From Pseudomonadota bacterium (GTDB lineage Bacteria; Pseudomonadota; Gammaproteobacteria; Burkholderiales; Burkholderiaceae_C): a stretch of DNA of 10,371 nt. Every line of letters starts with the position of its first letter. Within the stretch, counting starts at the first letter, position 1. The notes under the pieces are model-generated. The model did not search any database, had not been told where the DNA came from, and saw only the letters and a program-made list of their open reading frames with translations. A program made the translations under genes and the position numbers. The stretch covers positions 1 through 10,371 of the forward strand of contig JAEZKX010000143.1 in assembly GCA_023436025.1 (NCBI GenBank), written 5' to 3'. Positions 6,732-10,371 of the stretch are shown piece after piece.

Positions 6732-7712
6732 TCAGCGGCGTGCCTGCACGAACGAAAGCAAGGGCGCCGTGAGCGCCGTGTCGGCGGTGCCGATGGCGTA
6801 CACCTCCGACATGTGGCTGTGCCCTTGCAGCTGCAACAACTGCGGGCAGCGGCGGGCCTCGCACAGCGCGCCACGGGCCTGCTCGGACTGCTCGTGGAAA
6901 TCGGACGGATCGAGCTCGGCGAAGGCCAGCAGCAGCGGGATGCGCGCGCGCACCATGCCGGGCAGGGCCGACAGTTGCGGATAACGCGCGGCATCGGTGC
7001 CAAAGTAGGCCTGCAGCGGCGGGTTCTTCTGCGCCGTCACCAGGTCGAAGATGCCCGACACCAGGATGGCGCCTGCAATGCCGCCGCCAGGGGCGACGTG
7101 GAACTGCGGATGGCCGATGTACTGGGCGACGTGCGCGGCGCCGGCCGAGTGGCCCATCACGTAGATGCGGCGCGCATCGCCGCCACGCGCGCCGATGTTG
7201 GCGCGCACCCAGGCCAGCGCGGCCGCCAGGTCCTCCTGCGCCGCCGGCCACCGATGCTGGGGCGCCAGCCGGTAGGTGATGTTGACGCCCACCATGCCGT
7301 TCTTCACCGCCCACAGCGCGATGTTGTCGTAGAAGGGACTGTCGCCGCTGCGCTTGTTGCCGCCGGTGAAGCCGCCACCGTGCACGAACACCAGCACCGG
7401 CTTGGCCGCTCCCGCCGCGCCGGCGGCGGTGAACACATCCAGCTGGTGGCGCGCGTCGGGGCCGTAGCGCTGGTCGCGCGCGACCGCCACGCCGGCATAG
7501 GGCTCCTTCTGCTGCAGCGGCGCATAGAGGGCGGCGGTGGGCGGCGGCGCCACCACGCGGCCGATGCGCTGCAGTTCGCTGGCGATGGCCGGCGGCACCT
7601 GCGAGGGCACGGCACCGCTGGACATGCCGGGCGCCGGCAGCCCCGCGCAGGCCGAGAGCAACAGGGGCGTGACGGCGGCGGCCAGGGCGCGCACGCAGTT
7701 CGGGACGTTCAT
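6732..7712 (-). CDS. Alpha/beta hydrolase lipoprotein, HSL/BD-FAE-type esterase
   Basis: Predicted envelope ester hydrolase of 326 aa. ATG 7712 is preceded by CAAAGG (7719-7724) at 6 nt. The N-terminal signal ends LSAC (Cys22) with alanine at +2, so outer-membrane anchoring is predicted. The catalytic domain begins with LDVFTAAG and PVLVFVHGGGFTGG; HGGG (111-114) is the oxyanion hole of the hormone-sensitive-lipase group. The nucleophile is Ser189 in VMGHSAGAAHV. Asp268 in LLLAFAELDPSDF is the likely acid, and His298 or His300 in QGHSHMSEVYAIG the likely base. NITYRLAPQHRWPAAQEDLA is also typical. It is convergent with the two plus-strand esterases and transcribed alone. It belongs to a different alpha/beta hydrolase family from both, so the cluster is not simple gene duplication. 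Substrate unknown; short acyl or feruloyl esters are common for relatives. Confidence 0.93.
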   Translation of the reverse strand: MNVPNCVRALAAAVTPLLLSACAGLPAPGMSSGAVPSQVPPAIASELQRIGRVVAPPPTAALYAPLQQKEPYAGVAVARDQRYGPDARHQLDVFTAAGAAGAAKPVLVFVHGGGFTGGNKRSGDSPFYDNIALWAVKNGMVGVNITYRLAPQHRWPAAQEDLAAALAWVRANIGARGGDARRIYVMGHSAGAAHVAQYIGHPQFHVAPGGGIAGAILVSGIFDLVTAQKNPPLQAYFGTDAARYPQLSALPGMVRARIPLLLAFAELDPSDFHEQSEQARGALCEARRCPQLLQLQGHSHMSEVYAIGTADTALTAPLLSFVQARR

Positions 7713-7769
7713 GGGCAGCCTTTGTCTCGCTGGTTGTGGTTTTCAGCCCGAGTATGCCGTGCAGTCGCC

Positions 7770-7796
7770 TTGCGCGACAGCGCCTGCCGCTAGACT
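7770..7796 (+). promoter_or_regulatory. Promoter candidate giving a leaderless transcript
   Basis: TTGCGC (7770-7775) and TAGACT (7791-7796) are separated by 15 bp; the -10 box matches consensus at 4 of 6. Only 6 nt separate the -10 box from the ATG at 7803, so transcription would start at or very near the A of the start codon. No Shine-Dalgarno sequence is present upstream of that ATG, which agrees with leaderless translation. The spacer is short, so the -35 assignment is weak. Confidence 0.4.
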
Positions 7797-7802
7797 GCGG
7801 CC

Positions 7803-8165
7803 ATGCCCCTGGTGTCCCGCTTCGAAGCGCGCGACGGCTACACCGCCGTGCGGCTGCGCGGCGAGCCCTCGCTGGGGCAGTTCCTGTCGTTCATTGAACT
7901 GATGCAGGCCGAGACGGCCGCCTGGCCGCATCGGCGCGCCCTGTTCGACCTGCGCGGCATCGCCACGCTGAAGGCGGTGAGCGAGCACCTGGCCGTCGGC
8001 CAGGCCGTGGTGCGCCACCTGGCGCACCTGGAGAAGATCGCATCCGTGGTCCCGACCGACCGCGCCACCGGCGTCAGCCGCAAGCTGGCCCAGGGCCAGG
8101 GCGTGAACCTGGCCGTGTTCGTCGACGAGGCCGAGGCGATCGCCTGGCTGCGCGCCGACGCCTAG
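7803..8165 (+). CDS. Small SpoIIAA/STAS-like hypothetical protein
   Basis: A soluble protein of 120 aa without signal peptide or membrane segment. The order fits a SpoIIAA/STAS-like alpha-beta fold: an N-terminal strand pair (SRFEARDGYTAVRLRGEPS), a helix (about 24-40), HRRALFDLRGIATLK as central strand, a helix rich in His and Val (QAVVRHLAHLEKIASVVP), then LAVFVDEAEAIAWLRADA, an ending typical of small SpoIIAA-like proteins. The family assignment is from pattern only. No serine that could be a phosphorylation site is obvious. Its promoter region is shared with the divergent hydrolase. Function unknown; a link to the esterases is not shown. Its stop TAG lies in a CTAG palindrome, which also reads as TAG on the other strand. 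Confidence 0.75.
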   Translation: MPLVSRFEARDGYTAVRLRGEPSLGQFLSFIELMQAETAAWPHRRALFDLRGIATLKAVSEHLAVGQAVVRHLAHLEKIASVVPTDRATGVSRKLAQGQGVNLAVFVDEAEAIAWLRADA

Positions 8166-8248
8166 CAGCCGCCGTAGACCGCGCCGGCGGCATTCATCGT
8201 GTTGTCGGCCGGGTCGGCGGCGCCTGTGGTTGCCGTGCAGGGTGCGGA

Positions 8249-8270
8249 CGCCGCCGGCTGCGCGGCGGCG
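8249..8270. terminator. GC hairpin between convergent small ORF and FAH gene
   Basis: CGCCGCC (8249-8255) and GGCGGCG (8264-8270) form a 7-bp stem with an 8-nt loop. It lies in the 152-bp gap between two convergent genes (8166-8317). A second weaker element, GGCGC/GCGCC, lies near 8286-8302. No T-run follows. The rest of the gap shows no gene I can support. Confidence 0.3.
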
Positions 8271-8317
8271 CAGGGCGCGTCGAAGGGCGCGCCCGGGGCG
8301 CCGCTGCGAGCCGATGC

Positions 8318-9232
8318 CTAGCGTGCGCCGGCCACCACCGGATTGCGCAGCACGCCGATCTTCTCGATCTCGCTTTCGACCTGGTCGCCGGGCTGGTTGT
8401 AGCCGCGCGCGGCCACCAGCGGCTCGCCGTCTTCCGGCGGCATCCAGTGGCCACCCAGCTCCTTGTCGGACGACCAGGCGGTGCCCGCGGGCGTGCCGGT
8501 GATGATCACCATGCCGGGGCGCAGCGTGAGGTTGATGGAGAAGAAGTGGACCAGCTCGGCGCAGCTCCAGATCATGTCGCCGGTGTGGCCGGACTGGCGC
8601 AGCTCGCCGTTGATGCGGGTGCGCAGGCGCAGGTTCTGCGGGTCCCCGACCTCGTCGGCCGTGACGATGCACGGGCCCAGCGGCGCCGAGCTGTCGAACA
8701 CCTTGCCGCGGCCCAGCTCGTACCAGGTGGAGCCATCGGGCTTGAAGCGCACCTGGCGGTCGCGCGCGGTGACGTCGTTGACGATGGTGTAGCCGAACAC
8801 GTGGTCGAGCGCCTGCGCCACGGGGATGTGGCGGCCCGGCTTGCCGATGACGATGGCCAGCTCGGTCTCGGAGTCGAGCTTCTTCGTCAGCGTGGTGTCG
8901 CAGACGATGCCCTCGCCGGGGCCGACCACGCAGTCCCCGGTCTTGACGAAGAACTCCGGCTCCTTGCCGGACAGGGGCGCCGAGGCCTTCTCGCGGTTGT
9001 GCGAGTGGTAGTTGCTGCCCGAGCAGAGGATGGTGCTGGGAACGATGGGCGCCAGCAGGCGCACCTCGGCGAGCGCATGCGCGCTGCCGGTGGCGATCTG
9101 CGCGCCTTCCACCTGGGCGCGGATCAGCGCCGCCATGTCGTGGCCGAAACCCTGCACTTCGGCGATGCGCTCGCCTTGCAGGATCCCGATGCGCGGCTCG
9201 CCGGAGCCGAGCGCGAAACGAACGAACTTCAT
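8318..9232 (-). CDS. Fumarylacetoacetate hydrolase (FAH) family protein
   Basis: Predicted cytoplasmic metal-dependent enzyme of 304 aa. FAH-family members hydrolyse or rearrange C-C bonds in diketo-acids such as acylpyruvates, or act as isomerases or decarboxylases in aromatic catabolism. ATG 9232 follows AAGGAGA (9237-9243) at 4 nt; the same frame is open further upstream but overlaps the Bug gene, so the extension is rejected. An N-terminal FAH-like cap (about 1-60) precedes the catalytic domain: LCSGSNYHSHNRE (69-81), metal-binding Glu122 and Glu124 in SETELAIVIGKPGRHI, Asp153 in FGYTIVNDVTARDRQ, Lys177 in GRGKVFDSSAPLGP, INGELRQSGHTGDMIW, and ITGTPAG (244-250). All expected metal ligands are present. 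It starts 14 nt after the Bug stop, so the two form an operon. Its exact substrate is unknown; an aromatic ring-cleavage product or acylpyruvate is most likely. Confidence 0.94.
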   Translation of the reverse strand: MKFVRFALGSGEPRIGILQGERIAEVQGFGHDMAALIRAQVEGAQIATGSAHALAEVRLLAPIVPSTILCSGSNYHSHNREKASAPLSGKEPEFFVKTGDCVVGPGEGIVCDTTLTKKLDSETELAIVIGKPGRHIPVAQALDHVFGYTIVNDVTARDRQVRFKPDGSTWYELGRGKVFDSSAPLGPCIVTADEVGDPQNLRLRTRINGELRQSGHTGDMIWSCAELVHFFSINLTLRPGMVIITGTPAGTAWSSDKELGGHWMPPEDGEPLVAARGYNQPGDQVESEIEKIGVLRNPVVAGAR

Positions 9233-9246
9233 CCTGTCTCCTTGTC

Positions 9247-10218
9247 TTATTCGAGCTTGCCCATCGCCTTGACCACCGCGGCCAGGCGGGCCTGGTCCTG
9301 CGCCAGGAAGCGCTCGAGCTCGGCGCCTTCCATGTAGCGGATGGGCGTGTTCATGGTGTTCATCGCGGCGACGAAGCCGGGGTCCTGGGCCGACTTGCGG
9401 GCCGCGGCGCGCAGCTGCTCCAGCTTGGCCGGCGGCAGGCCGGCCGGCGCGAACAGGGCCGACCAGATGTAGAACTCGACGTCCAGGCCCTGCTCCTTGA
9501 AGGTGGGCACCTCGGGCAGCAGCTTCAGCCGCTGCGCGCCCCAGGAGCCGAGCAGGCGCACGGTGCCGGCCTTGAGGTGCGCGGCGACCGTGCCCGGAGC
9601 CTGGGCGGTGATGTCGACCTGGCCGCCCAGCAGTGCCTGCATGGAGGGGCCGCCGCCGTTGTAGGGCACGTGCAGCATGTCGACGCCGGCGGCCTGCCAC
9701 AGCATGGCCTGGGCCACGTGGGTGGTGCCGTAGATGCCGGAGGAGCTGAACGACAGCCGGCCGGGCCGCGCCTTGGCATCCTTGATGAGGTCGGCGGTGG
9801 TCTTCCACGGCGCGTCGGCGCGCACCACCAGCACGGTGGGATCGGCCGACACCAGCGCGATGGGCGTGAACTGCGACAGCGTGTACGAAGGCGGCCGGCC
9901 CACCACCTTGTCGGCCTCGGGGATGATGACGATGCTCGACAGGCCCATCAGCAAGGTGTTGCCGTCGGGCTTCTGCCGGGCCGCGTGCGCCATGCCGATG
10001 GCGCCTCCCGCGCCCACGCGGTTTTCCACCACCACCGGCTGGCCGAGTTCACGCGCCAGCGGGATGGCCAGCGGCCGCGCCGTGATGTCGGCGATGCCGC
10101 CGGGCGCCAGCGGCACGATGAGGGTGACGGCCTGGCTGGTCTGGGCCAAGGCGCCGGAGCCGGCCAGCGCCAAGGCACCGGCCGCGGCGAAGCGCCGCCG
10201 GGTAAGCGGGTACTGCAT
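9247..10218 (-). CDS. Bug/TctC family periplasmic solute-binding protein
   Basis: Predicted tripartite tricarboxylate transporter receptor of 323 aa, normal for the family. ATG 10218 follows AGGAGA (10225-10230) at 6 nt. The leader has a twin-arginine-like motif TRRRFAAAG and a hydrophobic core ending ALA-Q, so signal peptidase I cleavage near residue 25 is predicted. The mature domain shows the Bug pattern VTLIVPLAPGGIADITARPL, GQPVVVENRVGAGGAIGM, HVPYNGGGPSMQALLGGQVD and a C-terminal FAPAGLPPAKLEQL. These proteins bind organic acids in the periplasm. No TctA or TctB membrane gene is near, so it is an orphan receptor, as is common in Burkholderiales. Its partner FAH gene suggests the ligand is an acid related to that enzyme's pathway, but no ligand can be named. 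Confidence 0.95.
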   Translation of the reverse strand: MQYPLTRRRFAAAGALALAGSGALAQTSQAVTLIVPLAPGGIADITARPLAIPLARELGQPVVVENRVGAGGAIGMAHAARQKPDGNTLLMGLSSIVIIPEADKVVGRPPSYTLSQFTPIALVSADPTVLVVRADAPWKTTADLIKDAKARPGRLSFSSSGIYGTTHVAQAMLWQAAGVDMLHVPYNGGGPSMQALLGGQVDITAQAPGTVAAHLKAGTVRLLGSWGAQRLKLLPEVPTFKEQGLDVEFYIWSALFAPAGLPPAKLEQLRAAARKSAQDPGFVAAMNTMNTPIRYMEGAELERFLAQDQARLAAVVKAMGKLE

Positions 10219-10236
10219 GCAATGTCTCCTGGGATC

Positions 10237-10242
10237 GTTATA
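10237..10242 (-). promoter_or_regulatory. Candidate -10 box for the Bug-FAH operon
   Basis: On the minus strand TATAAC (5 of 6 to consensus) lies 18 nt upstream of the Bug ATG, so the leader would be only about a dozen bases, starting near the AGGAGA ribosome binding site. No good -35 box is seen 16-18 bp further upstream, where the sequence is a run of GC hairpin. Confidence 0.35.
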
Positions 10243-10250
10243 GTCAGAAC

Positions 10251-10284
10251 GCGCCGCGCCGCTGTCCCGCGGCGGCGGCGGCGC
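10251..10284 (-). terminator. Imperfect GC hairpin downstream of ssb
   Basis: A core stem CGCCGC (10257-10262) pairs with GCGGCG (10269-10274) around a 6-nt loop, and the outer flanks can pair further with a bulge. It lies just after the ssb stop in the ssb reading direction and before the Bug promoter, so it may separate the two units. Only a weak T-containing stretch follows. Confidence 0.35.
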
Positions 10285-10302
10285 TGGGGCGAGGCCGGAG
10301 CC

Positions 10303-10371
10303 TCAGAACGGGATGTCGTCGTCCATGTCGTCGAAGCCCGACGCCGGCTTGGGCGCGGCCGCGCGCGGGGC
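10303..10371 (-). CDS. ssb: Single-stranded DNA-binding protein, C-terminal end (partial)
   Basis: Only the last 22 codons and the TGA stop are in the window. The peptide has a Pro/Ala-rich linker and ends GFDDMDDDIPF, the acidic C-terminal tip that is diagnostic of bacterial SSB. This tip binds partner proteins in replication and repair such as PriA, RecO and exonuclease I. The OB-fold domain lies beyond the right edge. As a core gene, it marks where the accessory catabolic genes meet the chromosomal backbone on this side. Confidence 0.93.
   Translation of the reverse strand, partial: APRAAAPKPASGFDDMDDDIPF

Noticed and set aside
7743..8672. A 309-codon open frame on the minus strand across the small gene and the FAH 3' end
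   Set aside because: It is an out-of-frame Arg-rich reading of FAH and then of the small plus-strand gene; no domain is visible.
9233..9808. N-terminal extension of the FAH protein on the minus strand
   Set aside because: The frame is open but overlaps the Bug gene, which has its own family motifs; the ATG at 9232 has a strong ribosome binding site and matches the normal family N-terminus.
1..10371. Search for mobile elements, CRISPR arrays, tRNA or rRNA genes
   Set aside because: No transposase or integrase-like protein, terminal inverted repeats, regularly spaced repeats or tRNA-like cloverleaf was seen; the only long repeat is the one in the GAF gene.

Overview
The window is strongly GC-rich, with dense genes and G/C-biased third codon positions. 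It looks like a chromosomal segment from a Burkholderiales bacterium, most like the Comamonadaceae (Ramlibacter/Variovorax type). The evidence is an orphan Bug/TctC periplasmic binding protein, a BKACE (DUF849) enzyme, lipoproteins with a glycine-rich tether after the lipobox, and an SSB C-terminus ending DDDIPF. The genus is an inference from gene content; no rRNA or other marker gene is present.

Layout. (1) Positions 1-1077, minus strand: N-terminal 359 codons of a GAF-domain protein, probably a PucR/CdaR-type regulator, running off the left edge. Its first codons reappear in frame 921 bp downstream, so the gene carries a tandem internal duplication or the left edge is misassembled. (2) Positions 1078-1241: divergent control region with two inverted repeats. 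(3) Positions 1242-2979, plus strand: a short-chain dehydrogenase (SDR) and a BKACE family beta-keto acid cleavage enzyme, 10 nt apart. (4) Positions 3161-6692, plus strand: two lipoprotein esterases 13 nt apart, one of the tannase/feruloyl esterase family and one of carboxylesterase type B. (5) Positions 6732-7712, minus strand: a third lipoprotein alpha/beta hydrolase, of the HSL/BD-FAE type, convergent with the esterases. (6) Positions 7803-8165, plus strand: a small SpoIIAA/STAS-like protein, possibly translated from a leaderless mRNA. (7) Positions 8318-10218, minus strand: a Bug solute-binding protein followed by a fumarylacetoacetate hydrolase (FAH) family enzyme, as a two-gene operon. 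(8) Positions 10303-10371, minus strand: the last 22 codons of ssb. No stretch over 300 bases lacks a gene; the longest gap is 181 bp (2980-3160). I see no rRNA, tRNA, CRISPR array, insertion sequence or phage gene.

How the genes may work together (inference). Three envelope-anchored esterases from three different families sit beside an SDR coupled to a BKACE enzyme, an FAH-type C-C bond hydrolase or isomerase, and a solute-binding protein. This suggests a locus for using an ester-linked organic acid. Esters would be cut at the cell surface and the acid captured by the Bug protein. A hydroxy-acid would be oxidised by the SDR to a beta-keto acid, which BKACE would cleave with acetyl-CoA. The GAF regulator, divergent from the SDR, is the likely local controller. 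The substrate cannot be read from the sequence. The least expected points are the in-frame repeat in the regulator gene and a tannase-family enzyme lacking both cysteines of the family's CS-D-HC catalytic motif.
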